64,000 nt of DNA from JAJFUI01 sp039698035 (lineage in GTDB: Bacteria > Planctomycetota > Planctomycetia > Pirellulales > Thermoguttaceae). The first letter of the stretch is position 1; every line of letters starts with the position of its first letter. Below, in pieces: positions 25,744 through 35,347 of this stretch. Made by a program: the position numbers and the translations under genes. Below the pieces are notes generated by a model. It was not told where the DNA came from, searched no databases, and saw only the letters and a list, made by a program, of their open reading frames with translations. Location: assembly GCA_039698035.1 (NCBI GenBank), contig JBDKSW010000011.1:62001-126000 (forward strand), written 5' to 3'.

Positions 25744-26904
25744 TCATGCCGACGGCCGTTCAACAGTCTCACGCTCGGTTTCCAGTTCTTCGCACTCTAC
25801 GCACCACGCTCCGCCATCCGCGTCTCGGCGCACCGGGCGATAGAGCGAATCACGCTCGATCGGCTCGCGGCCCGCCTCCGCGATGAGCGCCCGCAGCCGA
25901 GCGACATCCAGAACCTCGGGCGAGTCGGCCCCGGCCGCGTGATGGATCAGCTCGCGACGCACGGTCCCGTCCAGATCGTCCGCGCCATAGGCCAACCCGG
26001 TCTGCGCGACACCGACGCCCAGCGAAATCCAGTATGCCTTGATGTGGTCGAAATTGTCGAGCATCAGCCGGCTGACGGCCACCAGCCGTAGGTCCTCCAA
26101 CGCCGAGGCCGGCCTCAGATGGGCCATCGCCGTGTTGGCCGCATGAAACTTTAACGGCACGAAACACTGAAAACCGCCGGTCGCGTCCTGCAAACGCCGA
26201 AGCCGGATCAGATGGTCCACGCGATGCTCGATCGTCTCGATGTGACCGTAAAGCATTGAGGCGTTGGTTCGCAGTCCCAAGGCGTGCGCCGCTCGATGGA
26301 CCTCCAGCCAGGCCGTGGCATCTGCTTTTCTGGGGCAAATTCGCGTCCGGACCTCGGAATCGAAAATCTCCGCGCCGCCGCCGGGCAGACTGCCGAGACC
26401 GGCCGCCACGAGCTCCTCCAAAATGGCTCGGACCGGGGCGCCCGTCATCTGGGCGAAACGGTCGATCTCGACGGCGGTCCAAGCCTTGACGTGCAGACGC
26501 GGATATGCGGCGTGCAGTTCGCGTAAGATGCCCAAATACCAGTCGAAGCCCTTCTTCGGATGCGCCCCGCTGACCAAGTGCAATTCCGTGCAGCCCGCCT
26601 CGGACGCCTCGGCGGCGCGCTTCAGCATTTCGTCCAGCGACATCGTGTACGCCCGCGGGTCGTCTTCGTCGCGGCTGTACGCGCACAGGGCGCACCGATA
26701 GATGCAAACGTTCGTCGGGTTGATGTGCAAATTGAGATTGTAGTAGGCCGCGTCGCCGTTCTTCCTGCGTCGCGCCAGATCGGCCAACTGGCCAACCGCG
26801 TGCAGGTCTGCGTCCGGCGAGAACAGGAACTCGCCGTCGGCCGCCGAAAGCCGCTCGGCCGCCTCCACCTTCGCGGCAATCCGTTCGAGTCGTGATTCCG
26901 ACAT
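25744..26904 (-). CDS. mqnE: Aminodeoxyfutalosine synthase (radical SAM)
   Basis: MqnE joins the futalosine route of menaquinone synthesis by condensing SAM-derived adenosyl radical with carboxyvinyl-oxybenzoate. The 386-residue protein has the radical SAM cluster motif CxxxCxxC (CIYRCALCAYSRD) and family regions AAYYNLNLHINPTNVC, HLVSGAHPKKGFDWY and GLGSLPGGGAEIFD. The start ATG is 5 bp after the upstream prenyltransferase stop. Presence of MqnE, the prenyltransferase, UbiX and MenG together shows menaquinone is made by this route; MqnA, C and D are not in the window. Confidence 0.94.
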   Translation of the reverse strand: MSESRLERIAAKVEAAERLSAADGEFLFSPDADLHAVGQLADLARRRKNGDAAYYNLNLHINPTNVCIYRCALCAYSRDEDDPRAYTMSLDEMLKRAAEASEAGCTELHLVSGAHPKKGFDWYLGILRELHAAYPRLHVKAWTAVEIDRFAQMTGAPVRAILEELVAAGLGSLPGGGAEIFDSEVRTRICPRKADATAWLEVHRAAHALGLRTNASMLYGHIETIEHRVDHLIRLRRLQDATGGFQCFVPLKFHAANTAMAHLRPASALEDLRLVAVSRLMLDNFDHIKAYWISLGVGVAQTGLAYGADDLDGTVRRELIHHAAGADSPEVLDVARLRALIAEAGREPIERDSLYRPVRRDADGGAWCVECEELETERETVERPSA

Positions 26905-26909
26905 GATGG

Positions 26910-27863
26910 TTACAGCATCAGGTCCAAGACGCCAACGATCAATAACCCAACGCTCACCACGGCGTTGACATGAAAGAACGCCCGATTGACCCGGCTCAGA
27001 TCGTCGGGCCGAACGAGCCAATGCTCGTAGGCCAACAGGAGGCCAATGGCGACGACGACGCCAAGGTACACGCGGCCGAAACCATCGTACACCAGCGGCA
27101 AGGCCAGCAACAGGCCCACGGTGCCCAGATGGCACACGGCCGCCAGCCGCAACGCGCGAACCAGCCCAAGTCGAGCGGGCACGCTGCGAAGCCGCATGCG
27201 ACGATCGAACTCCACATCCTGGCAGGCGTAGATGATGTCGAATCCGGCCACCCAGAGCATGACGGCGGCGCCCAGGACGATCGGCGTCCAGGCCACCTCG
27301 GCGCGAATGGCAACCCAGGCCGCGAGCGGCGCCAACATCAGCGCCGCGCCAAGCCAAAAGTGCGACAGCATCGTGAAACGCTTCGCGTAACTGTAGCCAA
27401 ACAGGAAGGCCAGCACCGGCAGCGAAGCGTACAACGGAATCGGATTCCCTGGCAGAAACAGCAACGTGCCGGCAACGAATGCCACCGAGCTGACGACAGT
27501 GAACAGGATCACATGGCCCGCGCTCAGCAGACCGCCTGGCAGGTGGCGCATCTTCGTGCGCGGGTTCAGGGCGTCCATCCGCCGGTCCGCCAACCGATTG
27601 AAGGCCATCGCCGCGCTCCGGGCCGCTGCCATACAGACCAGGATGCCCAACAGATCGAGCCACCGCGGCGGCACGGGCGGATGTGCCCTCAGGTTGGCCG
27701 CCCAGGCCATCGCCGCCGCCAGAAGCGCGAACGGAAGCGCGAACAGCGTGTGGCTGAAGCGAATCAGTTCCAGCAGGCGAACGACCAGCAAGATGCCACC
27801 CGAGCCGCCGGGGCCAAGCCTTGGCTCCTCGATCTTGGGAGTTGGCGTTTCCGGCACGGTCAT
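26910..27863 (-). CDS. mqnP: UbiA-type menaquinone prenyltransferase (MqnP)
   Basis: An integral membrane prenyltransferase that attaches a polyprenyl chain to the naphthoquinone precursor in the futalosine route. The 317-residue protein has about eight membrane segments and both aspartate motifs: NRLADRRMDALNPRTK in loop 1 and YACQDVEFDRR in loop 2. The ATG at 27863 overlaps the ubiX stop as ATGA, indicating translational coupling and deciding the start against longer open frames. mqnE follows 5 bp later. Confidence 0.93.
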   Translation of the reverse strand: MTVPETPTPKIEEPRLGPGGSGGILLVVRLLELIRFSHTLFALPFALLAAAMAWAANLRAHPPVPPRWLDLLGILVCMAAARSAAMAFNRLADRRMDALNPRTKMRHLPGGLLSAGHVILFTVVSSVAFVAGTLLFLPGNPIPLYASLPVLAFLFGYSYAKRFTMLSHFWLGAALMLAPLAAWVAIRAEVAWTPIVLGAAVMLWVAGFDIIYACQDVEFDRRMRLRSVPARLGLVRALRLAAVCHLGTVGLLLALPLVYDGFGRVYLGVVVAIGLLLAYEHWLVRPDDLSRVNRAFFHVNAVVSVGLLIVGVLDLML

Positions 27864-28543
27864 TCCCATCGCTGAATCAACGCGTTGGCGATGCCCAACT
27901 GGTCGCAGATGCGCGCCACGACGAAATCGACCAGGTCGCTGATGAGTTTCACGCCGTGGTAGAAACCGGGCATGGCCGGCAGGACGATCGCTCCCGCTTG
28001 GGCAACCGCCCGCATGTTCTCGATGGCGACCAACGAGAGCGGCGTCTCGCGGGGCACGAGCACCAGCTTGCGACGCTCCTTGAGATGCACGTCCGCCGCA
28101 CGGTGGATCAGGTTGGCGCCCGCCCCGCAGGCAATCGCGCCGAGCGTGCTCATCGAGCACGGGCAGACGACCATGCCATCGGTCTGAAACGAGCCGCTCG
28201 CAATCGGCGCCATCGGATCGGCATAGTGGTGGTAGTGCAGCGAGCCTTGCTCGCCGGTGCCCATGCCGAGAACGTTGCTCGAGTCGCTGGAAATGCCCGA
28301 CATGCTCCGAATAAGCTGCAATTTTGGGTCGCGGAGGATCATGCCCGTGTCGAGCATCAGCATGGCCGGCGTGACGTTTTCAAGATCGACCGTCAGATCG
28401 AGCTCCTGCTCGAGGATTCTGCTAGCGGCGTCGCTGATCGTCAGATGAACGTCGCAGCCCGAAGCTAAGAGAACTTCGAGCAACCGCATGGCATAGGTGA
28501 TGCCGCTCGCCCCCGTAATGGCCACGACGATATTGCGTTTCAT
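27860..28543 (-). CDS. ubiX: UbiX-type flavin prenyltransferase
   Basis: UbiX prenylates FMN to make the cofactor for UbiD-type decarboxylases. The 227-residue flavoprotein has the N-terminal motif RNIVVAITGASGITYAMRLL, SGSFQTDGMVVCPCSM, and the conserved arginine/proline stretch LVPRETPLSLVAIENM. In futalosine gene clusters this protein (MqnQ or UbiX-like) assists decarboxylation late in menaquinone synthesis. It overlaps the prenyltransferase start by ATGA and lies 68 bp after menG. Confidence 0.94.
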   Translation of the reverse strand: MKRNIVVAITGASGITYAMRLLEVLLASGCDVHLTISDAASRILEQELDLTVDLENVTPAMLMLDTGMILRDPKLQLIRSMSGISSDSSNVLGMGTGEQGSLHYHHYADPMAPIASGSFQTDGMVVCPCSMSTLGAIACGAGANLIHRAADVHLKERRKLVLVPRETPLSLVAIENMRAVAQAGAIVLPAMPGFYHGVKLISDLVDFVVARICDQLGIANALIQRWE

Positions 28544-28611
28544 GGATCACCCTCTGGCAAACTTAGCGGACAAGGATGAGGGATGAAGAGCGAAGAAGGC
28601 GGCAGGGCTCG

Positions 28612-29391
28612 TCATTCCTTTCCTTCAGGCTTTCTCCCCGCATAGAGCGTCGCCACGCCGAGCGTGAATCGGTGGTGTTCGACCTCGGTCAGCCCGGCGG
28701 CTCGCATCCGCTCGGCAAACGCCTCGCCCTGTGAAAAACGACCAACGCTTTGCGGGAGATAATTGTACGCCGCTTGGGTGTTTCGTGCCAGGGCCTGACC
28801 GATGCGCGGCAGCACGTGCCGGAAGTACCAACCATAGAGCGCGCCGAGCGGCCAGACGGTCGGCGTCGAAAACTCGAGTACGGCCACCTTTCCGCTCGGG
28901 CGGCAGACGCGCGTCATCTCGCGCAGCCCAGCATCGGCGTCCGCCACGTTTCGCAGCCCGAACGCCACCGACACAATCTGAAACGTATCATCGGGAAATG
29001 GCAAATGAAGCGTATCGGCTTCCAACAAAGTGATGCCAGCGCCGGTGCCTGGGGCCCGTTGGCCGCCTGCCTGACACTCAGGAACGTGACTTGGCCGGTT
29101 GACAAGCTGTCCCACTTTTCGGTGGCCAATGTCGAGCATGGGCAGACAGAAATCGGTGCCGATCACGGGCACCCGTCCGCCAGCGGCCCGCCAGTAAGCC
29201 AACGCTAGGTCGCCCGTGCCCGTGCAAACGTCGAGGATCGGCGCATCGCCGACCGGCGGAACACGTTTCACTGTGCGCCGCCGCCACGAGCGATCGATGC
29301 CGCACGACAGCAGCCGGTTCAGCAAGTCATAGCGTCCGGCGATTTCGCCGAACATCTGCTGGATTCGCGTAGAGGATTTGTCGAGCGGCAT
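28612..29391 (-). CDS. menG: Demethylmenaquinone methyltransferase (MenG/UbiE)
   Basis: A SAM-dependent C-methyltransferase that completes menaquinone (and in some species ubiquinone). The 259-residue protein, starting MPLDKSSTRIQQMF, has UbiE elements: IAGRYDLLNRLLSCGIDRSW, the SAM-binding motif ILDVCTGTGDLALAY, and SVAFGLRNVAD. There is a longer insertion than usual (GHRKVGQLVNRPS, then PECQAGGQRAPGTGAG) between strands beta2 and beta3. A 13-residue longer start is possible. Confidence 0.92.
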   Translation of the reverse strand: MPLDKSSTRIQQMFGEIAGRYDLLNRLLSCGIDRSWRRRTVKRVPPVGDAPILDVCTGTGDLALAYWRAAGGRVPVIGTDFCLPMLDIGHRKVGQLVNRPSHVPECQAGGQRAPGTGAGITLLEADTLHLPFPDDTFQIVSVAFGLRNVADADAGLREMTRVCRPSGKVAVLEFSTPTVWPLGALYGWYFRHVLPRIGQALARNTQAAYNYLPQSVGRFSQGEAFAERMRAAGLTEVEHHRFTLGVATLYAGRKPEGKE

Positions 29392-29426
29392 GGCCTGGAT
29401 TGAAAGAGCCCGTGGCCCGATGGCCT

Positions 29427-29864
29427 TCACTCTGGCCGCGTGATTTTGAACTGCTGTTGGAACGCCACGTCGAAGTCGTAGACGTTGTCGAAGTCAACGC
29501 GCGTGTCGGCCGGCGTCTTGCGCATCTGCTTGGCGCGGATGAGATTGAAGACGATCTCGCCGAAATCCCCCGTGCCGTGCAGCCCCCAACTGTTCAGCAC
29601 GGTCTTGGCCATGTAACCATACTGGTCCAAGGCGTAGCGGCGGATGGCCTCGCAGAGTTCCTGGCCGGTGACGTGCCGTTGCGGACCGGTCGGCGTTTCG
29701 TCCTCCTCGACCTCGTCGGGCAGCGGTTCGGTGGGGCACTCGTCGCCCATCCGCAACACGTCCTGCGCATAACGCAACGATTCAAAAATGAACACATACG
29801 CCTCGAGCGTGTAGCGATGGTCTTCTTCGAGAAGTCGCGCAATCGGATGAGCCGGATCAAGCAT
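29427..29864 (-). CDS. Minf_1886 family protein, unknown function
   Basis: A 145-residue conserved protein with the family pattern YTLEAYVFIFESLRYAQDV, RHVTGQELCEAIRRYALDQY, GYMAKTVLNSWGLHGTGDFG and EIVFNLIRAKQM. The family is found in Verrucomicrobia and Planctomycetes and has no known function. It lies 8 bp after ricT and 35 bp before menG on the same strand, so it is probably co-transcribed with both. The start follows from the spacing to ricT; the same frame continues upstream inside ricT but without sense. Confidence 0.85.
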   Translation of the reverse strand: MLDPAHPIARLLEEDHRYTLEAYVFIFESLRYAQDVLRMGDECPTEPLPDEVEEDETPTGPQRHVTGQELCEAIRRYALDQYGYMAKTVLNSWGLHGTGDFGEIVFNLIRAKQMRKTPADTRVDFDNVYDFDVAFQQQFKITRPE

Positions 29865-29872
29865 GGTCCAGA

Positions 29873-30637
29873 TTAACCCTCGGGGCTGGTGGATGGCGAA
29901 TCCTCGGAGACCGCCGGCCCGTTGTCCGTCGCGGCATCCTCGGCGATGTCTTCCGCAACGTCGGACCTGGCAACCGCCGACTTGCCTCGGCCTTGTTCGT
30001 AGTTTTCGTACTCGTAGCGAAGGCAACACTTCAGCCGCCCGCAGCGGCCGGATATCTTCGTCGGATCGAGCGTCGCTTTCTGTAGCTTGGCCATCCGCAT
30101 CGAGACCGGCGGCATTTCGACCAAGTGCGTGTTGCAGCAGACGGGCCCGCCACAGTCGCCATAGTCGGCCAGCAGCTTGGCCTCGTCGCGAACGCCGATC
30201 TGTCGCATCTCGATGCGAGTCTGAAACTCGCCGGCCAGCGTGCGGACCAGCTCGCGGAAGTCCACCCGGCTCTCGGCCAAATAATAAACGACGATTCGCT
30301 CCCCCCCGAAGAGGTGCTCCAGGTCGACCAGGTGCATTTTCAGACCAAGCCGCTCGACATGCTTCCGGCAGATGTCGTAATTCTGGCGGGCTTGCTTGTT
30401 CAGCCGCACCGCTTCGTGCCGGTCCTCGACGCTCATTGCACGGAGGATTTGCCCCGACCCGGGATCGTCGAGGCGACGCACGGCGTCGTCCGTGGCCTCG
30501 CAAAGGACCTCGCCCGTCTCGAGGCCGCGATCCGTCCGAGCGATCACCGCAGCCCCGCGACGATATTCTTTGCCGCCGGCAGGGGAGAAAACCCCCAAAA
30601 ACCGCATCGCTCCGTAACGCACCACATAGTCAGGCAT
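29873..30637 (-). CDS. ricT: PSP1 domain protein RicT (YaaT)
   Basis: RicT forms the Y-complex with RicA and RicF in Bacillus, an Fe-S-bearing complex that helps RNase Y mature transcripts. The 254-residue protein has the PSP1 domain and both cysteine clusters (GDCGGPVCCNTHL and GRCGRLKCCLRYEYE). The C-terminus is acidic. RicA/RicF were not seen nearby, so it may act alone or with other partners here. It is the first gene of the long minus-strand run into menaquinone genes. Confidence 0.9.
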   Translation of the reverse strand: MPDYVVRYGAMRFLGVFSPAGGKEYRRGAAVIARTDRGLETGEVLCEATDDAVRRLDDPGSGQILRAMSVEDRHEAVRLNKQARQNYDICRKHVERLGLKMHLVDLEHLFGGERIVVYYLAESRVDFRELVRTLAGEFQTRIEMRQIGVRDEAKLLADYGDCGGPVCCNTHLVEMPPVSMRMAKLQKATLDPTKISGRCGRLKCCLRYEYENYEQGRGKSAVARSDVAEDIAEDAATDNGPAVSEDSPSTSPEG

Positions 30638-30803
30638 AGTCCTAGTTTAATGTAATGCGGGTTGGCGCGGAAGGTCGCATCGGCCTTCCATGCCGGCTGG
30701 CTGTTCGCCATTGGTCCGCCCCGGGGAGCTGTGGTATGCTGACGCCCCTTGCCCCGTCACCCCTGAACCCAACGAAACTGTAGCCCCGACGTTCCGAGCC
30801 ACC

Positions 30804-31712
30804 ATGCACTCGCTGATTGTTCTTACCCTCGTTGCCCTAGCAGGCGGTCAACCCACCCAGCAGAACCCCGTTTTCAAGGAACTGCTCGACCGAGGCATTG
30901 CGGTGTCGGATGGCACTTCCCTTCGGCTGCCCCCGCCGATTCTGGCCGACGGATTGGACGCCGCCGCGCAGCGAGCGGCCCTGGACCGTGCGGCCGACGC
31001 TCGCTCGTCCGCCGCCGACCTGCTCAGGAAGTCGTCCTTCGCGCCCGTGGTGGTCAAGATTCGCACGGTCAAGCGGCCGAAGGGCGAAGGCCCGGCCGTT
31101 CGCGCAATCGACGTTTGGTTCGTCGCGCACGGCGACTGGAAAGTCCTCAACTCGAAGCAGTTCCTGGAGTCGGCACTGAAGTCCAGCGAAGGAAGCAAGA
31201 GCCAAATGGTCTCGAAGTCAGGCGTCCTCGACGACAAGGAACTGGCCGCCCGAAAGCTGGCCCCCACGGTCAAGCCCAACTACGAAGAACGCTTCCTCTA
31301 TGCGACGATCTCGCTTTTTGACCACGTACAACTGAGCATGACGCGGCGTGCCGTGATGACGAAGACGGACGAGTCCGTTCTGGCGGCAGGCCGCATCGAT
31401 CCGCGGTTCGCCACGGACCCAAACTTTCCGAACCAGTGGCGCTCGCTCGATCGCGACGCTCAGGCGAACATCAAACTGGGCGCGGCCCATCCCTTTGCCC
31501 ACGCTGGCGGCTACGCGAAGATCACCCGGCTCAAGTCGCCGGCCAACGCGTCGCTCGTCGAGTGTCATATGATTTACGAGGAAGACTACGGTTGGTTCGA
31601 GGGCGTCAATCTGGTCAAACAGAAAGTGCCGGCCATCGTTCAGGACCGAGTTCGTTCGTTCCGTCGCAAGCTGACGCTGGCCAGCCAAAACACTGGCGAC
31701 AAGCAAAACTAG
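30804..31712 (+). CDS. Exported protein of unknown function
   Basis: A 302-residue protein starting MHSLIVLTLVALAGGQPTQQ, which reads as a short signal peptide with cleavage near AGGQP. The mature part has NPVFKELLDRGIAVSDGTSL, a charged middle and KSPANASLVECHMIYEEDYG; it is mixed alpha/beta with no motif I recognise. The longer frame from 30690 lacks sense. Its stop is 28 bp before the TPR gene at 31741; the two may form an operon. Confidence 0.75.
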   Translation: MHSLIVLTLVALAGGQPTQQNPVFKELLDRGIAVSDGTSLRLPPPILADGLDAAAQRAALDRAADARSSAADLLRKSSFAPVVVKIRTVKRPKGEGPAVRAIDVWFVAHGDWKVLNSKQFLESALKSSEGSKSQMVSKSGVLDDKELAARKLAPTVKPNYEERFLYATISLFDHVQLSMTRRAVMTKTDESVLAAGRIDPRFATDPNFPNQWRSLDRDAQANIKLGAAHPFAHAGGYAKITRLKSPANASLVECHMIYEEDYGWFEGVNLVKQKVPAIVQDRVRSFRRKLTLASQNTGDKQN

Positions 31713-31740
31713 CGTTCCAGCGAAATCCGGAGGTCGTTTG

Positions 31741-33273
31741 ATGTCTAGATGGTTCCGTACACTCGGCTTGCCCGTATTCTTGACATTGGCCGTCACCGCT
31801 CTGGCCAACGCCGCCGGCCGGGGACAAGAGGATCTCGACAAGGCCGTCGAGGCCCGACTGAATATCGCCGCCCTGGGCGACTATGCCAAGGTGATTCGCC
31901 TGGCCGATAGCGCGCTGGGCAAAGGGCTGGACGCGACGAACACCGCGTTTGCCAAAAAGTTGCTGGCGTCGGTCCTCCTCGAGCGGGCACAACTGCTAAC
32001 TCGACGGATCAAGGTGGCCACGACTCTCGACCAATTGCGTCAGGACCGCCAGGCGGCCCTGGCCGACCTCGACAAGGCGATCAAGGCCGATTCAAAGCAG
32101 CCTGAAGCGTACCTGTTGGTTGCCACGCTCAACCTGCTGCCGGACGGCGTGCTCAGGGACGCCCGCGACGCGTTGGACAAGGCCATCGGACTCGGCATTG
32201 CGGACGAGAGCGTCCGTGCCGGCGCCTTTCGCACGCGCGGAGAGGTTCTCGTCGAGATGAACGAGCCCGAAAAGGCAATACCCGACTTTGACAAGGCGAT
32301 TGAGCTGAATCCGCGCGACGCGGCGGCCTACGAAGACAAGGCCAAAGTGCTCGACAAGCTGAAGCGGTACGACGAGGCGATCGCCGTTCTGGAGAAAATG
32401 CGCAAGGCGCGTCCCGATCTGATCGACGCATGGCTCCAGCAAGCCGTCGTCCACGTTCATCAGCAAAAGCTCGACGCGGCGCTCGAGGATCTCGACCGTG
32501 CCCGAAAGAGCAAGCCCGAGGACGTTGGTGTGCTGTTGCTCAGGGCGAGCGTTTACCATGAAAAAGGCGACAAGAAGAAAGCGTTGGCCGACACCGAGGA
32601 AGCCTTGCATCTCCGGCCTGGACTGCCGATGGTCATCCGCACGCACGCCCTGATGCTGGCCGACACCGGCCGGATCGACGCGGCCGCCGCAGAACTGGAA
32701 ACCTACCTGCGATCCAATCCGGGCGACACGGCCATGCTCCTGCAATTGGGCATCTTTCAAAGCGTCCAGCAGCAATCGGCCAAGGCCGTGAAGACGTTTT
32801 CCGCCGTTCTCGCCATCGAACCAGCCGACTGGCAAGCCCTGCACGGCCGCGGCGACGCCTATCTCAATCTGGGGCGCCAGTCCGACGCGCTCGCCGATTA
32901 CGAGCAGGCGCTGAAGCTCAAGCCGGACGACGAAGGCCTTCTCAACAATCTCGCCTGGTTGCTGGCCACCTCGCCGGACGCCAAGCTCCGCGATGGCCGC
33001 CGCGCCATTCGTTTGGCAACCCAGGCTTGCGAAGCCAACCAGTACAAGCGGGCGTATACGCTGAGCACCCTGGCCGCCGCGCACGCCGAGACGGGCGATT
33101 TCCCGTCGGCCATTCGCTGGTCGAGCAAGGCCGTCGAGATTGGCGCGAAGGATCAGCTTGACTCGCTGAAAAAAGAACTGGCCGCCTACAAGAGCCACGA
33201 GCCCTGGCGAGAAACCGTTCCGCCCGAGACGCCAGCGGCCAAATCGTCCGAGAAGCCCTCGGAAGAAAAATAG
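31741..33273 (+). CDS. Exported TPR-repeat protein
   Basis: A 510-residue protein with GGAGG 7 nt before the ATG at 31741. Residues 1-25 are a signal peptide (RTLGLPVFLTLAVTALANA), so it should work outside the cytoplasm. The rest is made of tetratricopeptide repeats, visible as units like AYEDKAKVLDKLKRYDEAIA, LHGRGDAYLNLGRQSDALAD and LNNLAWLLATSPDAK. TPR proteins are scaffolds for other proteins; partners are unknown. It follows the 302-residue exported protein closely. Confidence 0.85.
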   Translation: MSRWFRTLGLPVFLTLAVTALANAAGRGQEDLDKAVEARLNIAALGDYAKVIRLADSALGKGLDATNTAFAKKLLASVLLERAQLLTRRIKVATTLDQLRQDRQAALADLDKAIKADSKQPEAYLLVATLNLLPDGVLRDARDALDKAIGLGIADESVRAGAFRTRGEVLVEMNEPEKAIPDFDKAIELNPRDAAAYEDKAKVLDKLKRYDEAIAVLEKMRKARPDLIDAWLQQAVVHVHQQKLDAALEDLDRARKSKPEDVGVLLLRASVYHEKGDKKKALADTEEALHLRPGLPMVIRTHALMLADTGRIDAAAAELETYLRSNPGDTAMLLQLGIFQSVQQQSAKAVKTFSAVLAIEPADWQALHGRGDAYLNLGRQSDALADYEQALKLKPDDEGLLNNLAWLLATSPDAKLRDGRRAIRLATQACEANQYKRAYTLSTLAAAHAETGDFPSAIRWSSKAVEIGAKDQLDSLKKELAAYKSHEPWRETVPPETPAAKSSEKPSEEK

Positions 33274-33369
33274 CGCCCGCGACGACTCCAATCCCAGCTC
33301 CTCTTGGAGAGAGGGCTGGGGGCCTGCGGTGCGCTGACGCGCGGCGCGTGCCGCCAGCTCGCCACGACG

Positions 33370-33945
33370 TTAGTTGCTTCCGCCGTTGCCGCCTCCGGAG
33401 CCGACGCCGCCGGTCTCGGAGAGTCTGGGAATAGGCGTCGAAGAAAGCATTTTGCGGCTAATGGCGTCCACTCGACTGGCCGGCCAACCGTCGTCCGCGA
33501 TCGACGTGGTCATGACGGGCACCATGCGAGCCATATCGTCGCGCGCCAATTGGGCGGCAACCTGCTGAACGGACGCCACCCGGGCCGCCGTCTCTTCGGA
33601 CGTGGTGGCCGTGTGGACGTAAATCTGTCGATGCTGCTCGGGGCAAGCCGTCAGGATCCAATGCACTTTCAGCCGGCCCGCCTCGGTCAATTGCCCGCTC
33701 TGCGGCTCAAAGTGAAACTCGCCAAGCATGTTTTGACGCCGCCACCCGTTGGCCACCATCGCGCAAAACGGCGCCCGCACCGATGCCCGGTCCGCGGTTT
33801 GGAACGGGTCGGGCCAGCACTGCCGACGCTTGACATCTCGCACCACGCTATTGAAAGCGCCCGAAAGCAGCTCGGCGGAGACCTGCGTGGCACAGCACAG
33901 TGCAATGGCCAACGATCCTGTGATGGCAAGCGATCGAACGCGCAT
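33370..33945 (-). CDS. Exported protein of unknown function
   Basis: A 191-residue protein with an N-terminal signal peptide (MRVRSLAITGSLAIALCCAT, ending near VSA), AAGGA 9 nt before the ATG, and a Gly/Asn-rich tail (GGVGSGGGNGGSN). The middle has FHFEPQSGQLTEAGRLKVHW, an OmpA-like-looking periplasmic segment, and three further Cys residues (after Cys17-Cys18 in the signal). No family recognised. Confidence 0.7.
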   Translation of the reverse strand: MRVRSLAITGSLAIALCCATQVSAELLSGAFNSVVRDVKRRQCWPDPFQTADRASVRAPFCAMVANGWRRQNMLGEFHFEPQSGQLTEAGRLKVHWILTACPEQHRQIYVHTATTSEETAARVASVQQVAAQLARDDMARMVPVMTTSIADDGWPASRVDAISRKMLSSTPIPRLSETGGVGSGGGNGGSN

Positions 33946-34135
33946 CGTGGCATCCTTTCCGGTGGCATGGGCTAGCTGCGCAAACTATTGCGCGCTGGCG
34001 ATTGGCGGGATCCGACCCGGCCTCAGAATCCTTATCGGCACGGAAAGCCGAACGATGTATGCGAAGTTGACGCCGCCGGCCATCACGATTCGGCGGCCGC
34101 CTGGTCCACTGTCATGTGTCAGCCGTCAATTCCGC

Positions 34136-35347
34136 TTAGGCAAACTGCGGCACTTTGAGCAGCTCGCCGCCCTTCAGGGCCGACTCGTGCGCAACGATGC
34201 CGCTCACGGTCATCTTCAGAGCCAGCGTGATGTCGATCATCGGCTTGCGATCTTCGAGAATGGCCGTGACGAACTCGTTCATCAGATGGCCGGACGACCC
34301 GCCATGGTGGCCCGGGCTTACGCTTGGCGGCAACGGCGGACGCTCCAGGTTCGGGAGCTCGGTTTGCAGGCCGCTGTAGGTCATGCCGTTCATAACGCCG
34401 CGCTGGCCATAAACACGTCCCGATTCGCGGCCGGGGCAGCGTGTGTCGTAGCTGACCAACATGCGGGCGACTCCGCCCTCGGTGGTTCGCATCATTGCCA
34501 CTTCGGTCCCGAACGGATTCTTGTACGGGTTGTTCGCCGCTTGAAACTGCTTGACCACGCTCGACGTGCCCAAGCATTCGACCTCGGTGAAGCCGCCCTC
34601 GGTCACACAGACGTAATATGCGGTGGCGTGCGTGGGATACCATTGTTGCGGCAGCCCCTCGCGCCAGCCCTTGTAGGAAGCCAGCACGTTCGGCAGATAG
34701 TGCAAATACTCGCCCTCGGTGTAGACCATCTTCCCAAATCCGCCAGCTCGATAGATCTGCCGCATCGCGTAGCAGTCGTCGTGAAAGGCCGACGTCTCGA
34801 ACATCATGTACTTCTTGCCGGTCGCCTTCACCGTCTCATGGAGCGCGTGCGCCTCGTCGAGCAAACCGAAGGCAGCCGGCACGGCCGACGCCACGTGCTT
34901 GCCGTGCTTGAGCACTTCGATGCAGTGCCGGACGTGGCTTGGCGCATCGGTGGCCACGAAGATCGCCTCGATCGCGTCGTCCTTGACCATCTCCTCCAGT
35001 GATGGATAGGTCTTCTCGCAGCGGCACACCTTGGCCATCTCGCGGCGCCGATCGGGATACAGGTCGCTGACGGCCGCCACGGTCACGTTCGGGTGGTCTT
35101 GAAATCCGAACGACGGGCCGAATTTGCACACGCCGTTGCCCACGATGCCAACGCGAATCTTTCGATCGGACACGGGCCTCCAAACCCCCTTGGGCCGCGA
35201 GGACGTGGCGACGCCCGCCCTGCCAAGCACCGCTTCGTCCAAAGGCTCCGCCCCCGTCACCATGTTCAACACGCCGCCAGCGGCGACACCCAGTGAACCG
35301 AGACCAACGTTGCGAAAGAAATTGCGACGCGAGCCAGAGACGCTCAT
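34136..35347 (-). CDS. Tat-exported Gfo/Idh/MocA family oxidoreductase
   Basis: A 403-residue oxidoreductase-like protein. The start is ATG 35347, with GGAGGAG upstream. The N-terminus has a twin-arginine signal (SGSRRNFFRNVGLGSLGVAA), so it is probably folded with cofactor in the cytoplasm and exported by Tat. The Rossmann region is IRVGIVGNGVCKFG, with an unusual GNGVC instead of GxGxxG, and the EKP motif is replaced by SAVPAAFG. The substrate-binding half has many aromatic residues. This variant motif set suggests reduced or changed dinucleotide binding. Planctomycetes carry many such exported MocA proteins. Confidence 0.88.
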   Translation of the reverse strand: MSVSGSRRNFFRNVGLGSLGVAAGGVLNMVTGAEPLDEAVLGRAGVATSSRPKGVWRPVSDRKIRVGIVGNGVCKFGPSFGFQDHPNVTVAAVSDLYPDRRREMAKVCRCEKTYPSLEEMVKDDAIEAIFVATDAPSHVRHCIEVLKHGKHVASAVPAAFGLLDEAHALHETVKATGKKYMMFETSAFHDDCYAMRQIYRAGGFGKMVYTEGEYLHYLPNVLASYKGWREGLPQQWYPTHATAYYVCVTEGGFTEVECLGTSSVVKQFQAANNPYKNPFGTEVAMMRTTEGGVARMLVSYDTRCPGRESGRVYGQRGVMNGMTYSGLQTELPNLERPPLPPSVSPGHHGGSSGHLMNEFVTAILEDRKPMIDITLALKMTVSGIVAHESALKGGELLKVPQFA

